DNA of 64,000 bases from contig CAWIJL010000014.1 in assembly GCA_963836405.1 (NCBI GenBank), positions 86,163 to 150,162 of the forward strand, read 5' to 3'. This stretch comes from CAWIJJ01 sp963836405. Its GTDB lineage: Bacteria; Acidobacteriota; Terriglobia; Bryobacterales; Bryobacteraceae. A program made the translations under genes and the position numbers. Shown here one piece after another: positions 18,615-26,941 of this stretch. Below the pieces are notes generated by a model. That model did no database searches. It saw only the letters and a program-made list of their open reading frames with translations, and was not told the DNA's origin. Positions within the stretch are counted from its first letter, which is position 1. Each line of letters begins with the position of its first letter.

Positions 18615-20351
18615 GTGAAATCGATTCACGGGGCCGGCGTAGTACTGGTCGCCCTGGCGGCGCTCTCGCAGGCTGGGGAAACTGACTTATTTTTAGTTCC
18701 GGGCCTGACCGGACGCCCCGGTGGGACTTTGGTTTTCGCCCAAAGAAGCGAACCCTTGACGTTGAATCCCCTCATCGCCAAGGACGGCGCCTCCCGGGAA
18801 GTTATTCCCCGCCTGATGGCGGACCTCATACACATCAATCGGTATACTCTTAAAACCGAACCCGCGCTGGCTAAGAGCTGGACCATCTCCCCGGACGGGC
18901 GCCGTTTCGTGATGGAATTGCGGCGCGGAGTAAGTTTTTCCGACGGGCAGCCCTTCGATGCCGACGATGTTCTTTTCACATTTCGTGCCTATCTGGACGA
19001 TAAGGTCAATTCCGTCCAGCGGGATCAACTGATCCTGAATGGTAAACCGATCGTCGTGCGAAAACTCGATCAGTTCAGGGTTTCCTTTGAATTGCCTGAG
19101 GCAAATGCTGTGGCGGAGCGGTTGTTCGACGGCTTCTACATCCTCCCCCGGCACCTCCTCGAAGGCCTCCTCGATCGGGAAAAACTGAACGAAGCATGGG
19201 GACTCCGCTCGGCTCCATCGGAAATCGCCGGACTCGGTCCGTTCCGCTTGAAGGAATACGCCGCCGGCCAGCGGCTCGTGCTCGAGAGGAATCCGTATTA
19301 CTGGAAGAAGGATGCGGCCGGAACTCAACTCCCGTACCTGGCGGAATTGAGATTCGTTTTCGCCGGAACCGAGGATGGCCAGGTTCTGCGGTTTCAATCG
19401 GGAGAGTCGGACCTGATCTCGCGGTTCAGCGCGAGAAACTACTCGGTCCTGCTCCGGGACGCTCCCAAGCGCGGATACAGGCTTGCCAGGCTGAACGGCG
19501 GGATGGAGTACAGCCTGCTGGTCTTTAATCTGAACGACCCTTCGCGGGTTCCGGCACGAACCGCGGCGCGCGTTCCTTTTTTGAGGCGGGAGTCCCTGCG
19601 CAAAGCCGTTTCGCTGGCGATAGACCGCGAGGCGATGGTGCGCCTGGTATATGGCGGCATGGCCACGCCGATCGCCATTCCGGTGCCCCCGGGCAACCGC
19701 CCTTGGATCAATGAGAACCTGCCGCCACCGGCGCGGAACGTCGCCGGCGCACGCCAGATCCTGGCCCGGGACGGCTTCAAGTGGCAGCGTGACGGCAGGC
19801 TGCTGGACCCGCACGGCATGCCGGTGGAATTCACCATCGCTTTCAGCTCCGGCAACCCGGAGCGTCAGCCCATGGCGGCGCTGATCCAGGAGGACCTCCG
19901 CGCCCTCGGAATCACCGTACAGGTGGCGCCGCTCGAATACAGGAGTCTGTCCGACCGCATCGGGCGGAGTTTCGACTACGACGCCGCCATCCTGAGCCTG
20001 AGTTCGCCCGACGCCGATCCGAACGCCGACATCAACGTGTGGCTTTCGAGCGGAGGCGCGCACCTCTGGCACCCGAATCAGAAGGCCCCGTCCACACCCT
20101 GGGAGGCGGAAATCGATAACCTGATGCGCCGCCAGGCGGTCGCCCGCGACCCGGTTCTGCGCAAGAAACTCTTCGACCGCGTGCAGGAGATTTTCGCCGG
20201 GCAGCTACCCATGATCCCGTTGGTCAGCCCGTTTGTGCTGGCCGGCGCCCGCAAGGGCCTGGAAAACTTCCGGCCCGCGGTCCTCGAACATTCGACGCTC
20301 TGGAACGTCGAAGAATTATGTTGGGGTCCGCCGGACGGTGTCCGCCGATGA
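18615..20351 (+). CDS. ABC transporter substrate-binding protein (SBP family 5)
   Basis: About 578 residues. A short hydrophobic N-terminus (GVVLVALAALSQA) suggests export, though no lipobox is obvious. The family-5 periplasmic binding fold is shown by GTLVFAQRSEPLTLNPLIAK, ALAKSWTISPDGRRFVMELR, FDADDVLFTFRAYLD, GLGPFRLKEY and LRKAVSLAIDREAMVRLVY. It binds oligopeptides, nickel chelates or similar ligands. GTG 18615 is chosen, with TTG 18609 as the alternative. Its stop overlaps the ATG of the sigma-factor gene (ATGA at 20348-20351), tying the transporter to the downstream regulatory genes. Confidence 0.87.
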   Translation: MKSIHGAGVVLVALAALSQAGETDLFLVPGLTGRPGGTLVFAQRSEPLTLNPLIAKDGASREVIPRLMADLIHINRYTLKTEPALAKSWTISPDGRRFVMELRRGVSFSDGQPFDADDVLFTFRAYLDDKVNSVQRDQLILNGKPIVVRKLDQFRVSFELPEANAVAERLFDGFYILPRHLLEGLLDREKLNEAWGLRSAPSEIAGLGPFRLKEYAAGQRLVLERNPYYWKKDAAGTQLPYLAELRFVFAGTEDGQVLRFQSGESDLISRFSARNYSVLLRDAPKRGYRLARLNGGMEYSLLVFNLNDPSRVPARTAARVPFLRRESLRKAVSLAIDREAMVRLVYGGMATPIAIPVPPGNRPWINENLPPPARNVAGARQILARDGFKWQRDGRLLDPHGMPVEFTIAFSSGNPERQPMAALIQEDLRALGITVQVAPLEYRSLSDRIGRSFDYDAAILSLSSPDADPNADINVWLSSGGAHLWHPNQKAPSTPWEAEIDNLMRRQAVARDPVLRKKLFDRVQEIFAGQLPMIPLVSPFVLAGARKGLENFRPAVLEHSTLWNVEELCWGPPDGVRR

Positions 20352-20917
20352 GCGGACCGCCTGCCAGGGAATGGAGCAATACGCGGCTCGTTCAGGAATG
20401 CCTCGAGGGCAGCGAGCACGCCTGGAACGCTCTCGTGGACCGCTACAAGAACCTGATTTACTCTATCCCGGTGAAGTACGGCGCGCCGCCGCAGGATGCC
20501 GCGGACATCTTTCAAGCGGTCTGCCTCGACCTGTTTAACGAACTGCCCCGGCTGCGCGATGCGGAGGCCCTCGCCGGCTGGCTGATCCGGACCGCCACCC
20601 ACAAATGCTACCACTGGAAACAGGCGCAGCGATCCACAGGCGCGCTGGACGACAGTGAGCTGGAAACACGTGCGGCCGACGTGCCGGTTCCGCCCGATTT
20701 GTTGGCGGCTATCGAACGCGAGCAGATGGTGCGCGACAGCCTGCACCTGCTGCCGGCGCGGTGTAAGTGGATGATCGAGCTTCTCTTTTTTGAATTCCCT
20801 CCCATGCCTTACGAAGAGGTGGCCCGGCGGCTCAACCTGGCGCGGGGTTCGATCGGCTTTATCCGCGGGCGTTGTCTCAAACGGTTGAAGCGGATCCTTG
20901 AAGAGAAAGGGTTCTGA
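20348..20917 (+). CDS. ECF-type RNA polymerase sigma factor
   Basis: 189 residues with sigma region 2 (LVQECLEGSEHAWNALVDRY, DAADIFQAVCLDLFNEL, LAGWLIRTATHKCYHW) and region 4 (LHLLPARCKWMIELLFFE, then PYEEVARRLNLARGSIGFIR). There is no long C-terminal extension. ATG 20348 overlaps the stop of the ABC binding protein, and its stop TGA shares a base with the ATG of the CHAT gene. It presumably directs transcription of a small regulon. The nearby zinc-motif protein at 23,926 is the likely, unproved anti-sigma partner. Confidence 0.9.
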   Translation: MSGPPAREWSNTRLVQECLEGSEHAWNALVDRYKNLIYSIPVKYGAPPQDAADIFQAVCLDLFNELPRLRDAEALAGWLIRTATHKCYHWKQAQRSTGALDDSELETRAADVPVPPDLLAAIEREQMVRDSLHLLPARCKWMIELLFFEFPPMPYEEVARRLNLARGSIGFIRGRCLKRLKRILEEKGF

Positions 20918-23760
20918 TGGACGTGGACGGGCTCGTGGAGCGGCTCTCCAGCGAGGCGCGTCCGGCAAACCGGAGGCGCATCTTGCTCGAGCACCGCGCC
21001 CTGTGGAACGCGGCGACCCTGGAGCGCTTCTACCAGGCCGTGGTCCGGCTCATCAACGTAGATATTCCGAAGGCCGACCGCGTGGCCCGCTCCGCCCTTT
21101 GGCTGGCGCTCCGGACCCCCGATCCGGCCGCGCGGGCAGCGAGCCTGCGCGCCATGGGACACGTCCTCGACCGGCAGCGGAGATACGCTCCGGCCCTCCG
21201 CCATTATGAGGAAGCGCGGCGCCTGTTCGCCGAACTCGGCAATCAGCTGGAAGTGGCGCGCACGCTCACCGCCAAGCTGCAGAGCCTGATTTATCTCGGC
21301 CGCTATGAGGAGGCGCGGGCGGCGGCCGCCGAGGCGCGCGAAGTTTTTTTGCGGGAAGGCGACCAGTTGCGGCTGGGCAGGCTCGACGCCAATCTGGGCA
21401 ATCTGCTCCATCGCCAGGACCGGTTCGAGGAGGCCATGGACCTGTATGCGCACGCGCTCGAAGCCATGGAACGGATCGGCGAGCCGCGCGACGTCGCCAT
21501 CGTGCTTCAGAACATGGCCACCTGCCAGATCGGGATGGGAGACTTCCGCAATGCGCTCGGGGTTTACGAGCGGGCGCGCGAGTATTGTGTCCGCCATGAG
21601 TTGCCCCTGATCGTAGCTGTGGCCGATTACAACATCGCCTACCTGTACTACCTGCGTGGGGAGTACACACACGCGATTGAGCTCTACAATGCCGCGCGCC
21701 AGCACTGCCACGCCTTGGGCGATGTTTACCGGGAAGCGCTGTGCGACCTGGATCAGTCGGAATTGTACGTGGAGTTGAACCTGAGCGAGGAGGGGGCGCA
21801 CCTCGCCCGGCGCGCCCTGGCGGCGTTTCGCGACCTCGGCGTGAACTACGAAGCGGCCAAAGCTTTGACCAATCTCGCCATTTCCCGCACGCATCACGGG
21901 GAGACGGCGGAGGCCCTCGAATTATTCGAACGCGCCCGGGATCTCTTCGTGCGGGAAGGCAACCAGGCCTGGATTTCGACCATCGAACTGTACGAGGCCC
22001 TGGTCTACCACCGCCGGCGGCGCTTCGCCGAAGCGCAGGCCCTCTGCGAGAGCGCTTTCCGCTTCTTCGCCAATTCGTCCTTTTCCGGAAAGGCGGCCCT
22101 GTGCCAGATTCTCCTCGCGCGCATCCACCTGGATTCGGGGCGCCCGGACCAGGCCAGGAATGTCTGCGAGTGGGCTCTGGACCGTGCCGCGAAGGCGGAA
22201 AGCCCGGCGCTCGAGTACCAGGCGTATTTTGTGATGGGCCAGATCGAGGAAGCGCTTGGGGCCGCCGATGCGGCCTACGCGGCCTACTGCAAGGCCCACG
22301 AGAATCTCGAGAATCTGCGCAGTCATCTCAAGGCCGATGAGATGAAAATCGCTTTTCTCAAAGACAAGCTGGAGGTGTACGAGGCGCTGGTCCGGATGTG
22401 CCTGTCCCGCGGCGGTGCCTCTTCCGAGGAAACGGCGTTTGCTTATATCGAACAGGCCAAATCGCGCAGCCTGGCGGACCTGATTGCGTTTCGTGCCCAG
22501 AACCTGCCTGCGCCCGTCAAGGTCCGGCGCATCCTGGTGGAACAAGTACGCACTTTGCGCGAGGAGTTGAACTGGCTGACCCGGGCGATTCAAACGCAGG
22601 AGGGCCGCGCGGCGACTGCGCGCGAACCAAAGCTCGAGAAACTGCGGCGCGCCGGACGCGAGTGCGAACAGAAACTGGTGGAAGCGATGGGTTGCTTACA
22701 ACTCGAGGACCAGGAATTCGCAAGCTTGCAGACCGCCGCCTCGGTGGATCTCGACGCGATCCGATCGTCGATTCCACCGAGCGCCATGATGCTCCAGTAT
22801 TACCGCGTCGAGGACACCATGCACGCCTGTGTGCTCAACCGCGAGCGGCTCCGGATCGTGCCGCTCGGTTCGGCATCGCGCCTGCGCCGGAACCTGCAAC
22901 TGCTTCGCTTCCAGCTCTCCAAGTTCCGGCTGGGGCCCGAATATCTGGCCACCTTTCGAAAACAATTACTGGAGGCGGCAAGCGGCCATTTGCAGGAATT
23001 CTACCGGAACCTGATCGCGCCGGTAGAGAAATACCTGACGTCCGAGCACCTGATCGTCGCGCCCCACGACTTCCTGCACTACCTTCCCTTTCAGGCGCTG
23101 ATGGACGGAGACGTGCCGCTCATTTCCCGCCACTCCCTCTCCTATACTCCGAGCGCCAGCGTCTACTATCTCTGCCACATCAAGGGTGGTTCTCGGGGAA
23201 CCGGTTCGCTGGTTTTGGGCGTACCCGACGCGTCGGCTCCGCATATCGCGGACGAAGTCCGCGCCGTGGGCTCGATCCTGCCCGAGGCGCAGGTTTTCAC
23301 CGGCGAGGATGCGACCTACGAAACCTTGCGGCGCGAAGGCGCCCATAGCCGTTTCATCCACATTGCCACGCACGGCTCGTTCCGGCGCGACAACCCGATG
23401 TTCTCGTCCATCCGGCTGGGAGACAGCCACCTCACCCTGTTCGACCTTTATCAGCTTCACCTGCCGGCCGAGTTGATCGCCCTGAGCGGCTGTGGGACGG
23501 GCTTGAACGTGGTCGTGGGCGGCGACGAACTGATGGGCTTGAAACGCGGACTGCTCTACGCCGGCGCTCAATGCCTCCTGCTGACGCTATGGGACGTGAA
23601 TGACCGGAGCACTGCCGATTTCATGCAGCTGTTCTATCGGAACCTGCGCGGCGGCGCATCGAAAGCCGGGGCCCTGCAGGCGGCCACCGAAGAACTCCGT
23701 CGCGCCTATTCGCACCCGTTCTACTGGGCTCCCTTTATGTTGGTCGGTAAGCACCAGTAG
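20917..23760 (+). CDS. TPR-repeat CHAT-domain (caspase-like) protein
   Basis: 947 residues. Residues ~70-500 are tandem tetratricopeptide-like helices (AALRHYEEARRLFAELGNQL, DLYAHALEAMERIGEPRDVA, ELYNAARQHCHALGDVYREA). A linker rich in charged helices (~510-600) follows, then a C-terminal CHAT domain (~640-947) with the catalytic dyad in FIHIATHGSF (His819) and IALSGCGTG (Cys859), plus LLTLWDVNDRSTADFM. CHAT domains are clan-CD cysteine proteases related to caspases and separase. TPR-CHAT proteins act in several bacterial immune and cell-death systems. The residues needed for catalysis are present. It is translationally coupled to the sigma factor. Confidence 0.9.
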   Translation: MDVDGLVERLSSEARPANRRRILLEHRALWNAATLERFYQAVVRLINVDIPKADRVARSALWLALRTPDPAARAASLRAMGHVLDRQRRYAPALRHYEEARRLFAELGNQLEVARTLTAKLQSLIYLGRYEEARAAAAEAREVFLREGDQLRLGRLDANLGNLLHRQDRFEEAMDLYAHALEAMERIGEPRDVAIVLQNMATCQIGMGDFRNALGVYERAREYCVRHELPLIVAVADYNIAYLYYLRGEYTHAIELYNAARQHCHALGDVYREALCDLDQSELYVELNLSEEGAHLARRALAAFRDLGVNYEAAKALTNLAISRTHHGETAEALELFERARDLFVREGNQAWISTIELYEALVYHRRRRFAEAQALCESAFRFFANSSFSGKAALCQILLARIHLDSGRPDQARNVCEWALDRAAKAESPALEYQAYFVMGQIEEALGAADAAYAAYCKAHENLENLRSHLKADEMKIAFLKDKLEVYEALVRMCLSRGGASSEETAFAYIEQAKSRSLADLIAFRAQNLPAPVKVRRILVEQVRTLREELNWLTRAIQTQEGRAATAREPKLEKLRRAGRECEQKLVEAMGCLQLEDQEFASLQTAASVDLDAIRSSIPPSAMMLQYYRVEDTMHACVLNRERLRIVPLGSASRLRRNLQLLRFQLSKFRLGPEYLATFRKQLLEAASGHLQEFYRNLIAPVEKYLTSEHLIVAPHDFLHYLPFQALMDGDVPLISRHSLSYTPSASVYYLCHIKGGSRGTGSLVLGVPDASAPHIADEVRAVGSILPEAQVFTGEDATYETLRREGAHSRFIHIATHGSFRRDNPMFSSIRLGDSHLTLFDLYQLHLPAELIALSGCGTGLNVVVGGDELMGLKRGLLYAGAQCLLLTLWDVNDRSTADFMQLFYRNLRGGASKAGALQAATEELRRAYSHPFYWAPFMLVGKHQ

Positions 23761-23925
23761 GCTTCCTCGAAATCGCATTAACGTTAGTACTATAGGGTTC
23801 GTGGAACTATCAGGCGAAAAATAATTCCGCAAAGTATATCCGCGAGCCGCGCCTCACACCCCTTTTGTTAAGAATTATAAGTAGCCTGGATTTCTTCGAT
23901 TGGCGGAAAGAAAGGTTGGAGAGAG

Positions 23926-24612
23926 ATGAAGCATTACGGCATCAACCAATGGGTTGATTTTGCGAGGAACCTGCTGGACGAAACCGGTGAGATAACCATG
24001 CGCAGCCATCTGGCAGCGGGCTGCGCCGACTGTGGAGAGGTCGCCGTATTTACCGCGCGGATGACCGGTATCTGCCGCGAAATGGCCGCTCAGGCGGCGC
24101 CCGACGACGTGGTCAGGCGCGCCCGTGCAATCTTCCCGATTCAGTTGGAGCCCCGGAAGAAACGTATCTTCCGCATTCCCGTGGAATTGATCTACGACAG
24201 CTTTCTGGTGCCCGCGCACGCGGGACTGCGGTCCACATGGCAAGTGGGCTGGCAGGCGCTCTACCGGGCGGGAGACTGCTCGTTGGATTTGCGCATCGAA
24301 CCGGAGATGCGCTCCGCGCGCGCCGCCATGATCGGGCAGGTATCCAACCACGTCGTCCCCGACGATCACATGTCGGATCTCGCGGTATGCATCCGCTCCG
24401 GAAAACTGATCGTGGCCGAGACGCGCAGCAATCGGTACGGCGAGTTTCAACTCGAGTACGAGCAACAGAGGCGATTGCAGCTCTGTGTCTACCTGGACGA
24501 AGGAACGCGGTGTATTCAAGTTGGTTTGAAGAGCGTTGGTACAGACAAGCCGGCGGCTATGGACCGCCTGCGGGCAGGCTCGGAAACGGGCAAGAAATCC
24601 GGCAATCGATAG
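23926..24612 (+). CDS. Zinc-motif anti-sigma-like protein with carboxypeptidase-regulatory-type domain
   Basis: 228 residues after a GGAGAGAG ribosome site. Residues 28-36 (HLAAGCADC) resemble the His-Cys-Cys zinc motif of anti-sigma factors, though with four rather than three residues between His and Cys. No transmembrane helix follows, so it would be cytoplasmic. The C-terminal half (~130-215) looks like a beta-sandwich of the regulatory-domain type (MIGQVSNHVV, SGKLIVAETRSNRYGEFQLE). Position between CHAT and subtilase suggests it relays or restrains the sigma factor. That role is inferred. Confidence 0.65.
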   Translation: MKHYGINQWVDFARNLLDETGEITMRSHLAAGCADCGEVAVFTARMTGICREMAAQAAPDDVVRRARAIFPIQLEPRKKRIFRIPVELIYDSFLVPAHAGLRSTWQVGWQALYRAGDCSLDLRIEPEMRSARAAMIGQVSNHVVPDDHMSDLAVCIRSGKLIVAETRSNRYGEFQLEYEQQRRLQLCVYLDEGTRCIQVGLKSVGTDKPAAMDRLRAGSETGKKSGNR

Positions 24613-24631
24613 ACCGGTAACGGACGCTGAT

Positions 24632-25993
24632 ATGAAACGAAACACTCTGGCACGAGTTTCTCTTCTTTTGTTCACGTTCCTGTTGGGAGCGTTTGCCGAG
24701 GACAAGATTATTGTCCGGGCGGATCCGGCCGCGCTGAAGCTATTGGCGCAGGTTTATTCGAATCTGGGCGTGAAAGTCGGTGGGTCGCTCGACGGTTCCG
24801 GCCAGGTAGCGGTGTTGACGCTGCCGTCCGGTCCCCTCGGTTCATGGATCGCCAATTTGATGAGGCAGTATCCGGGCGTGCTGGGAGTCGAGCCGGACGC
24901 GCCGGTGAGACTGCCGCTCCGTTCCGCCGCGGGAATGCCGGCTTCGGCTTTGCCCAAAGTGCCGCCGCTGCACGGACCGAAGTCGAGTTACTACAACGGC
25001 AACGCGGTCTGGGGTCCTTATGTGAACCAGCCGGCCGCCGGAATCGTCGGCATCGACGCCGCGCAAAGGCTGTCGACGGGTAAGGGAGCGCTGGTCGCGA
25101 CCATTGACACCGGCGTGGATTTTTCCCATCCGGCGCTCCGTGGCTCGCTCGTTCCGGGAATCGACCTGACCCGCAGGGGCGGCATCGGCGACGAATCCAG
25201 CGATCTGAACCAGGAGACCACTCCCATCCTCGACCAGGAGACCACGCCGATTCTGGATGGAACCGGCACGATCGTTCTGAACCAGGAGACTACCCCCATT
25301 CTCGATCAGGAAACAACGCCGATTCTCGATCAGGAAACCACGCCGATTCTCGATAACCGGCTGCCGCCGGCCCTGGGCCACGGCACCATGGTGGCAGGGT
25401 TGATTCACCTCGTGGCTCCAGACGCCATGATCATGCCCGTGAAGGCATTCGACGCAAACGGTTCCGCCAGCGTGTCCCAGGTAATCGCGGCCATTTACAT
25501 CGCGGTGATGCGGGGAGCGGATGTCATAAACATGAGTTTCAGCACGACGCAACCGTCCGACGAACTTCGGAAAGCGATTTCGTATGCAGTCGCGCGCGGA
25601 GTGATTTGTGTTGCCGCGGTGGGCAATGACGGGCGCGAGGTCAGCGTCTATCCGGCCGCCTACGATTCCATCGTCGGCGTTGGATCCACCAACGGCTCCG
25701 ATGTGCGGAGTTCGTTTTCGAACTTCGGCGCAGCGGTTATGCTGGCCGCTCCGGGTGAGGGCGTCATCACGACTTATCCGAGGAACCGCTATGCAGCCGG
25801 CTGGGGCACCTCGTTCAGCACGCCTTTGGTATCGGGCGCGGCGGCGATGCTGGTGCAATTATCCGGTAGAATCTCGATTTCCTCCGCCGTCAAGGACCTC
25901 TCTCAAGCGGTGCCTGTCGGGCAGGGACTCGGGGCCGGCCGGTTGGACTTGGTCAGGGCGTTGAATTATCAGTTAGTCAACAAGGGCAGGTAG
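24632..25993 (+). CDS. Secreted S8 subtilase with octapeptide repeat insert
   Basis: 453 residues with a signal peptide (MKRNTLARVSLLLFTFLLGA) and a short propeptide-like region. The catalytic triad is complete: Asp159 in ATIDTGVDFSHP, His250 in GHGTMVAG and Ser394 in GTSFSTPLVSGAAAML. About 90 residues separate Asp and His, against roughly 35-45 in typical subtilases. The excess is a block of eight-residue repeats (QETTPILD) at residues ~194-241. An upstream in-frame ATG at 24536 lies inside the previous gene and is rejected because the signal peptide starts at 24632. Together with the CHAT protein it puts two unrelated proteases in one locus. Confidence 0.88.
   Translation: MKRNTLARVSLLLFTFLLGAFAEDKIIVRADPAALKLLAQVYSNLGVKVGGSLDGSGQVAVLTLPSGPLGSWIANLMRQYPGVLGVEPDAPVRLPLRSAAGMPASALPKVPPLHGPKSSYYNGNAVWGPYVNQPAAGIVGIDAAQRLSTGKGALVATIDTGVDFSHPALRGSLVPGIDLTRRGGIGDESSDLNQETTPILDQETTPILDGTGTIVLNQETTPILDQETTPILDQETTPILDNRLPPALGHGTMVAGLIHLVAPDAMIMPVKAFDANGSASVSQVIAAIYIAVMRGADVINMSFSTTQPSDELRKAISYAVARGVICVAAVGNDGREVSVYPAAYDSIVGVGSTNGSDVRSSFSNFGAAVMLAAPGEGVITTYPRNRYAAGWGTSFSTPLVSGAAAMLVQLSGRISISSAVKDLSQAVPVGQGLGAGRLDLVRALNYQLVNKGR
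25211..25354 (+). repeat. Six tandem 24-bp units encoding QETTPILD octapeptides
   Basis: The 144 bases divide into six 24-base units in frame. Units 1, 2, 4, 5 and 6 encode QETTPILD, and unit 3 encodes the variant GTGTIVLN. Codons differ between units (ccc/ccg, cag gag/cag gaa), so the peptide is conserved beyond simple recent duplication. The block sits in the loop between the catalytic Asp and His of the subtilase. Confidence 0.9.
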
Positions 25994-26066
25994 CGGCCGG
26001 CTCGGGGACGAATCCACAGGGGTGCCAGGGGCAATGAACAGGAATGCGTTGCGTAAGGAAAAGCAG

Positions 26067-26513
26067 ATGACCGCCGAGAACTTTGCGAAATATCGGAGGA
26101 TGACGGGCACTGACAGCGTGGCCGGCGAAGCCACCGCGGGGGCCAACCACCGGCTCGATCCGGTTGGACCGGCCCCCCGCCTTATCGGCGTAGCCGATTC
26201 GCTCTCCAGTGGTTGCCGGATGGGTTGCACGAACGCGTCCGGCGCGGACGTGGCCCACAACGACGACGTGCCGATCTGGCTGGCGGCGTTGATTGCCATC
26301 AGTTGTCGCGCTTCCGCCAACGGGGAGGGCCATCCCGTCAGTTGGACCTGCATTTCCGGGCGCGCCTACTACACCAACCCGGGAACCGATGCGGAAACCA
26401 TACAGCCGCTCGGGGTCCGGCTGGAACGGGGCCGCACACTGTCGGTGAGTTGGGCGCCTGGAGAAACCGAATATACGCTCGAGATTTTCGGGGGACTGGA
26501 GCATTGCGCGTGA
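26067..26513 (+). CDS. Small protein of unknown function downstream of the subtilase
   Basis: 148 residues from ATG 26067, chosen because AAGGA lies seven bases upstream. In-frame GTG 26022 and ATG 26034 are alternatives. No family is recognised. There is a Cys pair (SSGCRMGCTN), a hydrophobic stretch (WLAALIAIS) and a C-terminal beta-rich part (ERGRTLSVSWAPGETEYTLE). The stop overlaps the GTG of the next gene, which supports real translation. It probably belongs to the CHAT/subtilase locus. Confidence 0.5.
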   Translation: MTAENFAKYRRMTGTDSVAGEATAGANHRLDPVGPAPRLIGVADSLSSGCRMGCTNASGADVAHNDDVPIWLAALIAISCRASANGEGHPVSWTCISGRAYYTNPGTDAETIQPLGVRLERGRTLSVSWAPGETEYTLEIFGGLEHCA

Positions 26514-26722
26514 AGAAATCGGTCGTCCGGAGACAAGTCGCGCCCGTTCTTCCGCGCGCCGCCGCGAAGCGGAATATCGAAGAGGAGTTCCTCACCGAGT
26601 TGCGCCACCGGCGCGAGCGGTTGGATCATTGGATCCGGCTGATCCACGCCGAGGCGAAGAGGGAATCGCGCCAGGCGAGGTCCACCCGCGCCGCAGGTCT
26701 CCACCGGCCCCCCGGGGATTAA
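26510..26722 (+). CDS. Small basic helical protein, coupled to the preceding gene
   Basis: 70 residues starting at GTG within a GTGA overlap. The composition is strongly basic and predicted helical (RNIEEEFLTELRHRRERLDH, then WIRLIHAEAKRESRQAR). No family is recognised. It could bind nucleic acid or a partner protein by coiled coil. The overlap with the upstream frame is the main support for it being a gene. Confidence 0.45.
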   Translation: MKKSVVRRQVAPVLPRAAAKRNIEEEFLTELRHRRERLDHWIRLIHAEAKRESRQARSTRAAGLHRPPGD

Positions 26723-26805
26723 CGCCTGAGCTTGCTCAGAATATCGCGAAATCGCTTTTTCACAATTCTCACGCGCCCGACCCGTACCGAGCAGCGACCG
26801 TAAGA

Positions 26806-26913
26806 AGCCGTGAAAAATTGCCAATCACCGCTCAGTAACAAGTCCTGGTTTCCGAAGAGCTTACCGAGCCCCGACCGTTAGGGAGGGATGTTCGACCCCA
26901 ATTTTTCACGGCT
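26806..26913. repeat. 15-bp perfect inverted repeat in a convergent gap
   Basis: AGCCGTGAAAAATTG at 26806-26820 is exactly matched in inverse orientation at 26899-26913, with 78 bases between. Related pieces (cgaccgtaag, cgaccgttag) also recur inside. It lies in the gap 26723-26941 between convergent genes. It may be an intergenic repeat element or a long bidirectional hairpin. Confidence 0.5.
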
Positions 26914-26941
26914 CAGGGAGCGGCCCCTTTCCCGCATCCTG

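Noticed and set aside
23761..23925. ECF promoter (GGAACT near 23,811) in front of the zinc-motif gene
   Set aside because: Only a -35-like GGAAC could be seen, and no matching -10 could be defended.
25211..25354. CRISPR or simple DNA repeat
   Set aside because: The units are 24 bases, in frame, with synonymous variation, lying inside a subtilase gene.
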